This document shows, piece by piece, positions 24,831-36,819 of a stretch of 64,000 nucleotides of DNA. The position numbers were made by a program, and so were the translations under genes. The stretch comes from Stercorarius parasiticus. Lineage: Eukaryota > Chordata > Aves > Charadriiformes > Stercorariidae. The notes beneath the pieces are model-generated. The model had not been told where the DNA came from, searched no databases, and saw nothing but the letters and a program-made list of their open reading frames with translations. Where the stretch lies: NCBI GenBank assembly GCA_013396915.1, contig VWZL01001360.1, positions 1,457-65,456 of the forward strand. The letters are read 5' to 3'. How positions within the stretch are numbered: position 1 is the stretch's first letter; each line of letters starts with the position of its first letter.

Positions 24831-27800
24831 TCGTCCTCTCGTTGCTGTGATGCAGTTACCAACCTGCCTGCTTTGAACTAGACTGAAGGAACTAAAATGT
24901 TATTTTGAATAAATCATGAAGCCACTCTAAGTAAAATCATTACATTTATTACAAACCATAAAAATCAAAAAGGATGGAAAAAGTTTGCATTTCATAGTAG
25001 TGTGATGAAGGAATTTTTATTTGAAAGTTCTACCTTGAGAAAACATTTTCAGGTTTTCTTCTGCGTTTCTTTGATAGTTAGTGTTACTGCCGGTCAAATT
25101 TTAAGTGTATTTTTTCTTCTCAAGCTGTTTATGTGATTCATTTGCTCATTTGTTTGTATGAGTAACATTTCTGACCGCCCCTCAATGTCCAACTCAAAAG
25201 TGTAAAGCCATTGATTTCATTCTGCAGAATTATGATTCATCTTCTCAGTAATGTATTTCCTCTGCATTTAATCATGCTCTATCCGAAGCAGTCACAAGGG
25301 ATAGTTCTGATGATTGGTTTATAATGAATTTGGGGCGAGCATTGAACCAATGGATCACTAGCCACAATGATGTAAACACTTTGTTTTGACTTTGAAAGGT
25401 TTTTAGTAAAATAAAAAGCTGTAATCTGCTTTTGTGCTAACTGCTTCTGTTAATATCTGCCATAATATAGTCATGTGGTTTTTAGTAGTGCAGTTGTTTA
25501 GCACACAGGTCAAAATCATCAGTTGAAATCAGCTCATTCACAGCTGTCATAGATCTGTGTGCAAAAGCAAGCTAACTCCAGAGTCTTAAGCGTTCCTTTT
25601 TCATGTAGAAATTGAACAGAAGCAAAAGATTTATGCAGTAGCTTGTATTTATCTCAGTTATCACAACACTATAGAACATATACTGGTTTCCCCACTCAGA
25701 GTTTTACTGCATTCTTTGTCAGTCATAGTTGTCATCACAGCACACAGGAGCATGAGCAAGACGAAAAAGAGACCCTATTGCTGCTTTTTGAGTTGGGAAC
25801 GGAGAGGAAACAATCTGGGCGCTGATTTTGCTGCCGTTAATCCCAGCAGAGGCTGGAGGGGGGCCGTACAGCACTCACCATACCCGCTTCTCCCTGTGAA
25901 TCCAGAGCTCAGAGGCAGTATCTTGCACTGCTGGACGTGAATGCTAAGGAGGCTGTGGTGGATCAAGAGGGAGCTGGGTATTAGAAATGAGTTGGGGAAG
26001 TCCAAACTTTAATATAGCATTTAGATGGTCAGAGTGAAATTTCTGAGAAATAATATTGTATTTAATAATAATAAATGTTCTTCATACTCTTTGAGGCCAA
26101 GACTTTACTTGGCTAAGAACTATACTAAAGGAAAAAGCAGGGAATGACAAGGGCATGATGAAGCGTGGAGCAGCCTGATCTCTACAGTTCAGCTACTTAA
26201 AACTAGTTTGGTTCAGGGCGCGGGGCTGGAAAAGGGTGGAAAAGAGTTAATTTTTCCACTGCTTTGATGGAAGTAAATAGTTTAGGAAAGACTGCCTGTA
26301 TGTGGTAGACCAGCGTGTTGTCCTTGTAATGGCATTAATCACGCCTGACTACAGGTTCTGATACATAGGAATAACAATCAACCTCAGCAAATGTATGTGC
26401 TTCCTACTGAGATCGGGAAAGGCATCTAGGTTATCCACTGTCAATACGGAAGGTAGGATTTTTCTTGCTTCACTTTTAAGTATTTAGAAATCCAGTTTCA
26501 GATCTAAGCAAGTTTACAAGGCTGCCTCTACAATCAGCAGAGAGACTTGTAGAAGGTGATTCATCCTGTCTTAAAATAAGCATGCATATATTCATCCTGC
26601 CTTTCAGACATCTCTCTTTGCGTGGAGTGAATCACTCTGAAATTTCTGGCCATCTCTATTGACTGCAGAGGGATCAAAGACAACTGACTTCTTAAACAGC
26701 TAACGTTCGAGGCGATTAATCCACCTTTGCAGAAAAGTAGGGCAGTATTGTTTAAGGGCTGTGATGAGGAATATAGATATAAATGAAGACTGAAACTTGT
26801 ATCATTAAGTAGAGTTCAATGACTTACGAGTCAGTCGTCCGAAAAAGGCATGTGATGGATTCAAACCCAAATTAAAATGAGGCTGGACGGTGATCAGTAA
26901 AAGTACTTCACGGTGAGCATACCAACTTAAGAGAATTTGGCTTTCACATATCAAACATAAGGGTACAGTGAAATTTCAAACTAACAATAAAGCAAACTGA
27001 TAGCAAATAAGAAGACCTGCTGTAATGCAAGTGGAGAGGAAGTGTGTATTACGTGTTTCTAGGCAGTTAACACAATAAATGAGTATTTATTTAAAAACAA
27101 ACAAAAACTAAGAAAAAAATGTGGTGCCTATATGTAAATGTGATCAAGGCAATGGCTAAAAACCCTTATCCCCAAGCATGAACCATCAATAGTGTTTCTC
27201 TCAAAGAAATTAACACTAGTCTCTACAAATTGACAAAAATGCTGTATCTCAGGCAGAGGAAATGTTGATCTAGTTTGGCATAACAAAACTAGATGGATGT
27301 TTGAAGTCTTGTCCCATGGTTGCAGGAGAAGACTGGAACCTGCTTAGAGAAACTGTAATCTTCAGGCAATCTTCCCAAAAAAGAGAAGTTTGCAGCAACT
27401 ATCCTAGAAGAGGTGGAATACTGAACAGTGGATAGATCTCTGAAATATCTAAAACTTGTATAAGCCACTCTTCTGAAATGCAAAGCTTGGAAAGTGATCA
27501 TCAGTGCTGACACTTAACTTGTTCCAGTGGCCACTCTGAACTAGTGATATCCAAGAGGTTACAGATTTCTCTGTTAACATATCAGGGCATCTCAAGAGGG
27601 AACGTCTATCGGAAACCATATTCTAGAATAAAACCTCAGAGAAAGCGATCAAAAACTATTATATTTTGTATGAGGTGTATAATAAACTTGTTACAGGAAT
27701 CAAAGCTCTGATGTTGGAGCACTCTGGATAATCAGACTAACCATCACTCAGGTGGTTGGAATGGTATCCAGCATATGAATTGTTACAAAAAGGTACAGTA

Positions 27801-28973
27801 AATGGTCTGCATGTATTTTAAGATTATTATTTATGAGGAAAAAATTGAAGAGAATAGATCGGTGAAAAAAGTACTAATTTCAGTGCTGAAAAATGAGGCT
27901 TCTTCCTCAACTCAGACCTCCTTGTTACTTGCTGATCACCATAGTTGATAGAAGCTGGGCCAATAGCAAAATGAAACTATGGCAACAGATGTACTTACAT
28001 GTTTGTCTGACACTCAGGATTAACAAGCATATTGTTCTCTTCAGAAATTAATCACTAATTCTCTAGAACACATAAGTCACCGAATTCTGTTGAAATATTG
28101 GGGAAGTGGATGTGAAAAAATAAACCAAACCCCAAACAAGTTTGAGTTGTGGCATGCAACAAAGCCAAAGGACAGAGTTAAGGAGGATGTAAAAATTTTT
28201 TATGGACCAGTGATCATCCAGAGCCTAAGCTTTCTGTAGAAATAGGGAGACTCTCCTCCTTGTGGTCTAAAAAGTGTCTGAGAGAAAAAGCAAGCAAAAG
28301 AGGGATTTTGTCCCTCTTTCTTCAGGTCCAAAGCTAAGTGGTAGAGCCTGGAAGCTCTTCTGAGCGCTTGTGTCTTGTTGAACAACCCAGGCAAGTCTCT
28401 ACTTTCTGCTACGTACCTCCTCCTATCTCCACCTGCAAAGGAGGAAAGACAGCTATGGCATGCTGTAAGCAGTGTCCCAATCCAAATGAGAAGAGGGGGC
28501 AGAAATAAGATCCTGCAATGTACTTCAGACCGCATGTCTGCAGGTTAGTTTATACACAAGCTTCACTATCGGGTACCCACAGGGGTGCATCAACAGTGGA
28601 GCTAATGGTGAGTCTGGTATTGCCTTTGATTTTCATGCTGAAAATGTAGAGAACTCCCTTTTTTGTTTTATTCCAGCCTCAACAGAAAACAAGCCCACAC
28701 TTTTAATGAAATAAATTCACCTAGAGAAGAAAAGCCCTACATACCAGTCGTGTTAGAGCATCCTCCTGCACAGCTTTTACCCTTTCAAATGTTTTTTTTA
28801 TTGCTTGAATCTAATTGAATATCCATCTCATTTCAAATAAAATTTAAAAATATATCTCTCTTCTTTTGCTTAAACCTCTTCTCTCCATTTATTATTCAAT
28901 TCAGTTGGATAATTTAATTCCTTAATGTCATTACTCTCTATTTTTTCCCATTTCTTTTACACAGGAAGATTGC
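24831..28973. other. Intronic sequence with nothing recognised
   Basis: Unique-looking AT-rich sequence with only short open frames on both strands. None has domain motifs or paired splice signals that would make a convincing exon. Confidence 0.5.
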
Positions 28974-29076
28974 AGGCCTGAATCTGATCTTTGGTAAAGC
29001 CAGTAAAGTAATCTGAAATCACTGGATTTATTCCAGTTTTTGCTGTAGTGCAATATAAATCAGAACATAGCCTGGT
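28974..29076. repeat. Ancient palindromic (MITE-like) repeat relic
   Basis: The ends are imperfect inverted repeats: GCAGGCCTGAATCTGATCTT on the left, and on the right AAATCAGAACATAGCCTGG, whose reverse complement begins CCAGGCTATGTTCTGATTT. The centre (AAATCACTGGATTTATTCCAG) is also near-palindromic. This resembles an old amniote non-autonomous DNA element with sequence of the type gtaaatcag, then tggatttactccag. The family name is not recalled. Confidence 0.45.
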
Positions 29077-29365
29077 TGTTTCACCCTTACTTTGAGGTTT
29101 ATGTTATCAGCAGTAAATTATGACTGCTTCTAACTTCAGTATAGTGTTATACAAACACACAAATTCTTCCTGTTTTTTACTGATGGACTTCATTTTGGGG
29201 TGGGAAGCGTAAGTTTGGTTAAAATCTCAGTATACAGCTATGTGTTGTGTGAAGGAGAAAGGTGGTAGTTCAGGGTGAGTTTTGCTTCTGAGTGGGTAGA
29301 ACAACATGTTCCTTAGGTCACTGATGGGCCTGTATTATGAAAGTATATTAACTCTACATATATCT

Positions 29366-29957
29366 AGAATCATAGAATCATAGAATGGTTTGGATTGCAA
29401 GGGACCTTAAAGATCATCTAGTTCCAACCCCCTGCCATGGGCAGGGACACCTCNTACATCCAATCTAACTCTATCCTCCTTCAGTTTAAAACTGTTACCC
29501 CTTGTACTGTCACTATAGGACTTGGTAAAAAGTCTCTCTCTGTCTTTCTTATAAGCCCCCTTGATATATTGAAAGGCTGGAGGGAGCCTGCTCTTCTCCA
29601 GGCTAAACAACCCCAACTCTCTCAGCCTTTCTTCATAGGAGAGGTGTTCTACCCTTCTGATCATTTTTGTGGCCTTCCTCTGGACCCACTCCAACAGGTC
29701 CATGACCTTGATATCCCCTGGTCCTTCTCTGCAGAGCTGGTCTTAATCCATTCATCCCCTAGTCTGTATTGATACTGGGGATTGCCGTGACCCAGGTGCA
29801 GGACCCTGCACTTGGCCGTGTTGAACTTCATGAGGCTTGCTTGGGCCGACTTCTCCAGCCTACCAAGGTCCCTCTGGATTGCATCCCTTCCCTCTAGCAT
29901 GTCAACTGCACCACTTAGCTTGGTGTCATCTGCCATTAAAGCACTGCACAAGGCCAT
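29366..29957 (-). mobile_element. CR1 LINE fragment with ORF2 3' part, gap and internal deletion
   Basis: The left end has three copies of the terminal octamer (AGAATCATAGAATCATAGAAT) followed by the CR1 3' UTR. To the right, minus-strand translation gives CR1 ORF2 C-terminal features: the RT YADD-type box seen as MADDTKLSG near 29925-29950, the segment [13 protein letters not shown], and further 3' HLSYEERLRELGLFSLEKS. Two defects are visible. A single N at 29454 sits where about 125-130 bp of the usual 3' UTR is absent. Around 29705-29716 the frame jumps from AEKDQG directly to the WVQRKATKM region, skipping roughly 75 residues of the typical ORF2. The element is inactive. Confidence 0.93.
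29454..29454. other. Undetermined base (N), probable assembly gap
   Basis: This is the only ambiguous base in the window. The flank GGGACACCTC on the left and TACATCCAATCTAACTC on the right are not adjacent in ordinary CR1 copies, including the copy at 13381. The N therefore probably marks an unresolved join rather than a single unread base. Confidence 0.8.
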
Positions 29958-31102
29958 TTTAGTTGTAGCCTTTGGATGTGAAAATTCCTGTTCTTTTCCA
30001 CATGTACTGTTCCTTGGGTACTTACTCCCATGGAGCTTTGGGTATGAGATCGTTGGGTTTTTTGTCTGTGAAAGACAGGCTACAGCTCTGGATTTCTTCT
30101 TCTGTGAAACAATAAGTGTATTTGAAGGAATGAAGCATCTGTGTGTCTTGATAGCCTGCTTCCATCTGTCCTTCATTAGTAGAGAAAAGGCAGTGTCAGA
30201 AGTAGCCTGAGGAGAAAGGAACAATTCTGGGAGCTGTCAGGAGTTATAGTTATTATCAGCACACAGCTGGAAATTTGATAAACAGCCTGCTCAAAAATAA
30301 TATGAAAAATATTCTGTTATTGTAGATTATACACATAGTTCTCTGCTTTCCCCAGCATTTAATTGTTTGGGGGTTTATTACCCCTATACATGTATGTATG
30401 CTGGAGTCTATACGGTGTTTAGTGTACTGTTTATAGATTTGTATTGTGTCAAAGATTGCAAAGACACCCACCACACTTGCCTGCTCAATGCCTGGATTTC
30501 ACATGTAGTCCCCAGGAGTCAGCACGTTCCTGTGGGAGCTTGTGGGCTGGGAGTGGGCAGAGGGGTGGGAATGAAGCACAGCTTTCCTTCCAACCTAATG
30601 AGTGCCTGCCAGCACAGCTGAGCTGGCAAAGTGAGTGTTGTCATTTGCTTCTGGCATCGTCCACACGGCTCATTCCTGTTTCCCAGAGCCAGGGAAGAGC
30701 AAGAAAAACATGCATCATACAAGGGAACTCATTTAATGCACAGACCTCACGAGGCTGCAGAGACATTGGTTGACTCACCCCTTCAGCTCAGGCAGGATTA
30801 CTGGGAAAACGAGAGCATGAACATGGGCAGGTATCAAAGCAACCAAAATATACTGAGATAAGTTGGGGTAGCCCTGTTCAGTTAGGTGCCTGTTCCCAGG
30901 GACGTAAGGCAAATCTCCCTGCACTCCTGGAGTCGGTGAGGGGAGGGAGGTGACTGCAGTCACCAGCACATCTTCTCCAAATGTTCCTTTGGATGAGCCC
31001 TTTTTCTCTCAGCTACCCATGGAGGGAATTTAGTGAAACTAGGCAGCTACTGTGGATACCAAAAGGTAGATGGTATGACTGCCCCATTTTCCACTAGCTG
31101 TT
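29958..31102. other. Spacer between two minus-strand CR1 fragments
   Basis: About 1.1 kb without a recognised gene. The open frames crossing its left part are extensions of the CR1 ORF2 relic into unrelated sequence. Confidence 0.55.
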
Positions 31103-31676
31103 TCACAGAATTACAGGCTCACTGAGGTTGGAGGGGGCCTCTGGAGATGCTCTAGTCCAGCCCCCTGCTCAGGCAGGGTCAGCTAGAGGTGTACGCTCAG
31201 AGCTGTGTCCAGTTGGGTTTTGAGTATCTTCAAGGATGGAGACTCCACAACTGTTCTGGGTAACCTGTTCCAGTGTTTGATCACCTGCACAGTAAAATAA
31301 TGTTTTCTTACATTCAGACAGAATTTTCTGAATTTCAGTTTGTGCCCATTGCCTCTTGTCTTTCCGGGCACCCCTGAGAGGAGGCTGGCTTGGCCATCTT
31401 TGTTCCCGCCATTGGGTATTTAGGCATACATTGATAAGACCTGCTGAGCCTTCTCTTCTCCAGGCTGAACAGCCCCAGCTCTCTCTGCCTTTCCTTGTAT
31501 GACGTATGTATTTCCAGTCCCTTCATCACCTTCATGGCCCTTTGCTGGCTCCCACCAGTAAATCCATGTCTGTCTGGTACAGGGAGCCCAGCACTGGGCC
31601 CAGCACTCCAGGTTTTTATCACTAGTGTTGAGCAGAGCAGAAGGATCACCTCCCTCAATCTGCTGGCAACATTTTC
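31103..31676 (-). mobile_element. Older, diverged CR1 LINE fragment with ORF2 C-terminus
   Basis: The left end is TCACAGAATTACAGG, a decayed CR1 3' terminus, followed by a diverged 3' UTR (GAGGTTGGAGGGGGCCTC). On the minus strand, 31183-31371 encodes a CR1 ORF2 C-terminal signature, TRGNGHKLKFRKF, then HWNRLP and VVESPSLKI. Around 31400-31650 are RELGLFSLEKRRL and REVIL-like pieces in shifted frames. The copy is more diverged than those at 13381 and 29366, which suggests an older subfamily. It has no intact frame. Confidence 0.92.
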
Positions 31677-34600
31677 CTAACATAACTTGAAAAGAAAATG
31701 GTTTTATATAACTGGGATTAAGGAAAGCATGCAAAATGACACAGAACTAGGTTTTTAGGGACATAGTTGCACATTGTTGGTGCTGTCTTCTCAAAGGAAT
31801 TTGGGTACTTTTTCATCACAAATATGAGATCTTCAGCAGCACTCTGTTACTTAGGAACAGCCAGAGTTATATTTGTTTGCACTTGGTCCCTTTGACCATT
31901 GAACGCTTGCTGTGGAGGCCAAAGGGGAACTGAGAGGAGAGGGAAGAGGAAGCAGGTGGGAATGGAGCTGCATTAGCAACAGTTTGGTGGTGTTTTGAAA
32001 TCGTTAAACAGCAAACAAGCTTCCGTAAGTCATGTTTTGGTACTGAACTTTTTTTTTTTCCTTCTTCTTAGGTCTTTAATAGAATTTTGGTTTGTGAAAC
32101 TGTGCTTACGCTGGCAGTTTAGTACTGGCAAGCCAAGTGGGAGAGGCAAACCTGATAAACCTGTGCAGGAATTTCTGTAAAATATTCCAGGGAAAAAGCC
32201 CTGCTATTGGCCAGGAGGTTTGATGGTGATCGCATGGAGAGCGGAGAGCTTTTGAAACAGCACAAGCATGTGTGGGACACATGATAGCATTGCAGGAAAG
32301 GTATTGAAAAAAAAGATATAAAAAAGGAAAAACTGTTTTAAAATCTGCTATGGTCTTAAAACTGGAGGAACTGTCTTCCTCTTCCTGCATGTGACTGAAT
32401 GCCCATTACCTCCAAAGCCCCCAGTAAATCATATATAAAAACAGTTTGCTAAGCCGTGCTGCTGAGTCATTTTAGAGTAACTTCCAGCTCCTGCTGCAGC
32501 CCTTTCCTGTTTCCCGGGCTGGCTGGCGTGGACCTCCTGCGGGCCAGCGGGGCAAAGAGCAGGCAAATACATCCTTATACATCCTGCACAGCCTGCGTTG
32601 CTTCAGGTTGGGGATCGGTTGCTTAATAAAGTTCCATCTTTTAAATGCAGCCCTCTTATGGACCTGTAAAAGCAGCAATTAAGATGTTACTTAATGAAGT
32701 ACCGAAGTACTACTATACTAAGCATTTCTGAAAAGCTTGTTTCTTTGGGTAGCTGACGGCCGCTTTGTAGCATTTCCAGTTTTTTTTAAACTCATCCTTC
32801 ATTGCTGTTGCTACTTGTGTCACAACAGTAAGAGTTTTAGTGTTTTTCTTGATCTCTAATCTGGATTGTGTTGCCCTTGCTAATATTAATAAGCATTCTC
32901 CTGCTAGAGCAATCGCATTGGGAACAGACTTGACACCTTTACTGATGCTAAGTGCCACCCACGTACCCGGTTGCGTGTTTATTGTGAATCTCTCCCACGA
33001 TGTTTTGGAATCAAAGCATGTTGCTTTTGCATTTGTTTGGTTTTTTCCCTTTCATGATTTTTGCCAATCAGAAAACGCAACAGAAGATGAACAACAGTGC
33101 TTGGATTGTCACATTGCATGGCTGAAAGCATGGAAGTTGGAAGCAAATTTGTAGTTTAAAAGAATAAAATTTACTAGACAAAGAAATGCTTGCAGAGTGA
33201 CCTTTCCTCCTCTTGAAGACTTAGTGATTGTGCAGCTGTTCTCTCCTGTCTTTTCCTAATGCATATTCATAGATTTTCACAAGGAAAAAACATGTTTGGG
33301 AAACCATGATTATAAGTTAATTAAAAATAGTTTTCATTTTAGAAAATTAAATGTGTTGGCAGTGGCATACTCATTGCTAATGGGTGATTGTACTTTTTCA
33401 ATAATAATAAGAGATTCAATGAAACTCTAGAAGATGTCAGAATATGATTAACTAGATAATCTATGTATTTGAGTTTTTATTCTCAAATAAGCTGGATCTC
33501 CCAGAGCCAGAAGTGTGAGTTTATATTTGATAATTATATGAGGCTCTTGAGCTTTCTTGCAGATTGTAATTCAATTCCATAAGAAAAGAACTTCAAAATG
33601 GGAAGAAAGAATGAGTGCCTCTAATTACAGGAAGGCATTGTGACCAGCTTGGTCAGGTTGTTCAGTCCCTCATCTCAAACAGAGCCCTGCAGATTATACG
33701 CTGTACTGTGCTGGAGCAGCAAATAAGAGTACAGAACCCAGCAGTCCCAAATTATACATTCCTCAAATACTGGTTTGGTTCTGTGGAAAAAACAGTTTCT
33801 GAAAGTGTTTATCAAGGTGCCAGCTGTGGTTTTCATTTACTAGAGGATATTGCATGGTGAGGTACATCAGGGATGGCTGGAAGGTGTTTGGGATTTATTG
33901 GATGGCCTATGGCAGAACAAGCAGCTGACCAAAACTAGGGACCTGTGTCGCAGAGGCATAGAGATCTGATGATAGAAAATGTTATGTGTGGATATGTTTG
34001 TCCAGCTCCTTATTCATGTATTCTTACATACCTGTTTTACGTCCATAGTACTGAAAATAACATAGCTAAATTTGGTTGATAGTGCTGAGATTCACAGTTC
34101 TGTCTGCTGCCACCTCTGCATAGTGCCAAGTCCAAGGGCTGTAAAGCTAACACGATAAATACAGAAAAGTTGCTATTACAGAAAACTTGTCAGTCAAAAC
34201 CACACGGGTTTTGCCCATTGAAGATGCTTTTTTTCATGTGCAAGTGTTGTTCAGTTAAACGTTAATGGGGACAAGAATTGAGGTGAAAAGATTCAAGTAA
34301 AAGCACACTTAGCTAAATTAAAGGAGCCAGAAGATGCCTTATGAATCTACCTAAGGTAGTTAGTATAATTGCTGAGAATCTTTAAGGGTCCTCTGGGTCC
34401 TAAGCAAAGTACCTTATGACTGCAAAGGGTAACAGAGTTTAAAGGAAAAAAAAGAAAAAAGGGGAAATAAACAGGCCCCTTAGAGATTAAAACAAATAAA
34501 CCGGTCCGTTGTTTCACTTAAAAGCCATCTGAGTTGGAGCTAGAGAAATAACTGTATTAGTATACTTTAGTCTCTATGGAGTTTAAATTCAGATTATGCC

Positions 34601-36042
34601 CAATCAGGTCAGTGTCGTACATGAGAAGATGGGGGCTTCAAAGATAAGGTTGGGGCAATTGTTCTAAATACTGTAAATTGAAAACCCGTCATTTAGTCAA
34701 AATGGCTTATTTCTGGACATCTGCATGTACAATTAGGCCTGTGGCAATTAACTGAAAGGTTGAACTCTCCCATATCTGTGCTAAGTTTACCAAAACGTGT
34801 GGATGGGAGCTTGGCAAAGCTTCAAAGTAAGTTTAGAGCAAGCAGTGTGCTGCCCTTAATTAAAAGCTGTGTGACTCCTTTCAGCGTGTTCTTGCAGTTC
34901 AGAGAAGATGCAGGGCCTCAAGCAAGAAAGCACTGCAGCATCTCTCAGGGTTGGTAGAGGAAGGGTGTGCAGAACCTGGAGAAGGAGGATCTCCTTGCTG
35001 GAAGCACCCCAAGAAATGGTGGACCACTTCCACCTCCAGTTACATTTGTCTATCAGCCAGGTCACAAAGGCGTTGAGACATTTCTGGCTGGATTTTGTAG
35101 CCTGATGGGTTGTGGCATTTTGTACTTTCCGATGACCAAATTTCCCAACCTTATACCAGCTGAATGCTTTGATGAAAGACACCTTCCTTCTCCGTGTCAG
35201 GGATGTTTGTGCAGCCAAGTTCTGTCCTGTCTTGGCAAAGGGGTTTGCTGCCAGCCCTGGTTGTCCTGGTGGGCTGGGGCTGTGAGAAGGGGTGAGGACA
35301 GACTGGGAAGGACCATGGCCAAAGGGGAGAGGAAGCATGAAATGTTTCAGGAAGAGACCTGGTGCCACTGGTAGTATGGCACTGGGGGATGTGTTGGCCA
35401 CACACAGACCAAGAGGAATGGTTAACTTTGGGCCTGCTCAAGGAAGGTTCCCATAAAGGAAGTTATATAAATACACTGGTTTGTTGGAACAGAGCAAAGT
35501 ATGTCCTTCTGAGAAGAAAGAAACTTCCCCTTAGAAATAGGGGAAGATGCCAAAAGCAATAGATTAATATCAGGAATGGGTGGTGATAGGGACTAGAAAT
35601 CAATGCATTCAATGTGGTGCTGTCATCAGAGACAGATGCTATACTGGGAGATAAAAATAGAAATGCTGAGCTAGGCTCAGCAAAGAAATTATTCATCGCT
35701 TTGCAGTTCTGCACAGAACAAGTTAAGTACTGTCTGTCAGCTGATTAAAAAATTACTGAAAGACATCTCCTGTCATGAAACAAAATGTAGTAGAATTGGA
35801 AAAAGTTAAAGAAAAGGATTTCTCAAAATTTCTCTCAAAGGACATCTTTGGTCAAACGTCAGTGGACCTGGAAATATCTCAAAGGGCCAACATGAGTAGT
35901 ACTGAAGTTACTGTATTTATCTATACACACATGCATATTTTGCATTTCTGTATGTTTTGTTTTTAGTAAGTGTAGTGTAGTGGATATCTCCAGAGTTAAC
36001 AATGATGAAATATAAACCATCTATTGTGTATCAACTATGCTG
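31677..36042. other. Intronic sequence upstream of the coding exon
   Basis: No mobile element is clearly recognised. At 34856-35440, moderately GC-richer DNA has long open frames on both strands (181 codons on minus, 135 on plus), but neither shows a domain, so both are probably chance. Confidence 0.5.
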
Positions 36043-36096
36043 TAAATATATACATATACTTGTATGTATAGATATATGTATATATGCATATATTTA
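36043..36096. repeat. TA-rich low-complexity tract
   Basis: Alternating TATA/CATA/TGTA sequence (ATATATACATATACTTGTAT and onward) about 560 bases upstream of the VSNL1 coding exon. It is likely an impure AT microsatellite. Confidence 0.8.
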
Positions 36097-36656
36097 AGAA
36101 TTACATCTATATTTCCAGTTTGGTTTCATCGTTTTTTGAGACCAAGTCTGTGGAGTCTTGCATTGCTTCCTCCCGATGGAACATACAGTGTTGTATGTTA
36201 CAAGCCTGTCTGTCCACAGCCTTGTCCCTGTGAGGAGTACCTGCGGATGTGGGTGTTGTATCAGATTTTCAAGTCAAAGATAAAGAGGAATTCTGTGGAC
36301 ATCCCTGAACCTGTGAAATTTTTTTGTTAAATTCAAAGAAAAAGTGAAGTAATCTTTTTCAGCCTTAGTGTAAAGAAAAGCTAGAAATTACCTAATCTGA
36401 AGGGAAATTAGCAGTCTGTCCCTGGGTTTTAAGACTCCTAAATGAAAGAAGAATGTTGTCTTTTTCACCATTTTCAGCCTCTAACATTCAAGCATAGCTT
36501 AGGTTCCTGTTCAGTAGTGAATCCGTGAGGTTGCGTTTGACTAAAAGTGGCAGTGAGTACGAAACAAGCGAGGTGTTCCAGCTTTGTCGCTAATTCCAGT
36601 TTAAAATCTTCACAGCAACTTGGCTAATTGTATTAATTTATTCCTTCTTAAGGCAG

Positions 36657-36819
36657 AATGGGGAAACAGAATAGCAAGCTGGCCCCTGAGGTGATGGAGG
36701 ATCTGGTGAAGAGCACGGAGTTCAATGAACACGAGCTAAAACAGTGGTACAAAGGATTTCTAAAGGACTGTCCAAGCGGTAGACTGAACCTTGAGGAGTT
36801 TCAGCAGCTCTACGTAAAA
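36657..36819 (+). other. VSNL1: VSNL1 exon 2 with splice sites
   Basis: The exon is bounded by an acceptor ending GGCAG at 36656 and a strong donor, GTAAGT, at 36820-36825. Only one untranslated base (36657) precedes the ATG. The acceptor tract (TTATTCCTTCTTAAGGCAG) is short and purine-interrupted. A second AG lies four bases upstream at 36651-36652, so a tandem acceptor choice is possible; it would only change the 5' UTR by four bases. Confidence 0.88.
36658..36819 (+). CDS. VSNL1: Visinin-like protein 1 (VILIP-1), first coding exon, residues 1-54 (partial gene)
   Basis: The 54 codons match the N-terminus of VSNL1, a neuronal calcium sensor of about 191 residues. VSNL1 binds Ca2+ through EF-hands 2-4 and moves to membranes by a calcium-myristoyl switch; it is reported to modulate guanylate cyclases and nicotinic receptor trafficking. 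In the sequence, Met-Gly2 begins an N-myristoylation signal (MGKQNSK). Residues around 24-54 form the family's degenerate EF-hand 1, with Cys38-Pro39 in [12 protein letters not shown], which does not bind calcium. Hippocalcin-type paralogues differ at several positions here (for example, they lack the [11 protein letters not shown] stretch), so VSNL1 is the best call. The start is supported by A at -3 and G at +4. The exon ends after Lys54 in phase 0 at AAA|GTAAGT. The remaining 137 or so residues must lie beyond 64000, since no later exon is visible. The family identity is certain, and the paralogue call is very likely. Confidence 0.96.

Larger units (their letters stand above)
150..36656 (+). 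other. VSNL1: Putative VSNL1 intron 1 (about 36.5 kb)
   Basis: This lies between the candidate non-coding exon and the first coding exon, with GT at 150-151 and AG at 36655-36656. It is predominantly AT-rich unique sequence. Many short open frames occur on both strands, but none has recognisable protein similarity except CR1 ORF2 relics. Its left boundary depends on the exon 1 call; its right boundary is firm. Confidence 0.55.

Noticed and set aside
29661..30224. 187-codon minus-strand open frame as a host gene
   Set aside because: Its C-terminal half is a CR1 ORF2 relic with a deletion, and the N-terminal half is unrelated intron sequence read through.
34856..35401. 181-codon minus-strand open frame overlapping a 135-codon plus-strand frame
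   Set aside because: Composition is low in domain-like features, neither product is recognised, both strands are open at once because the patch is GC-richer, and no paired splice or promoter signals support a gene.
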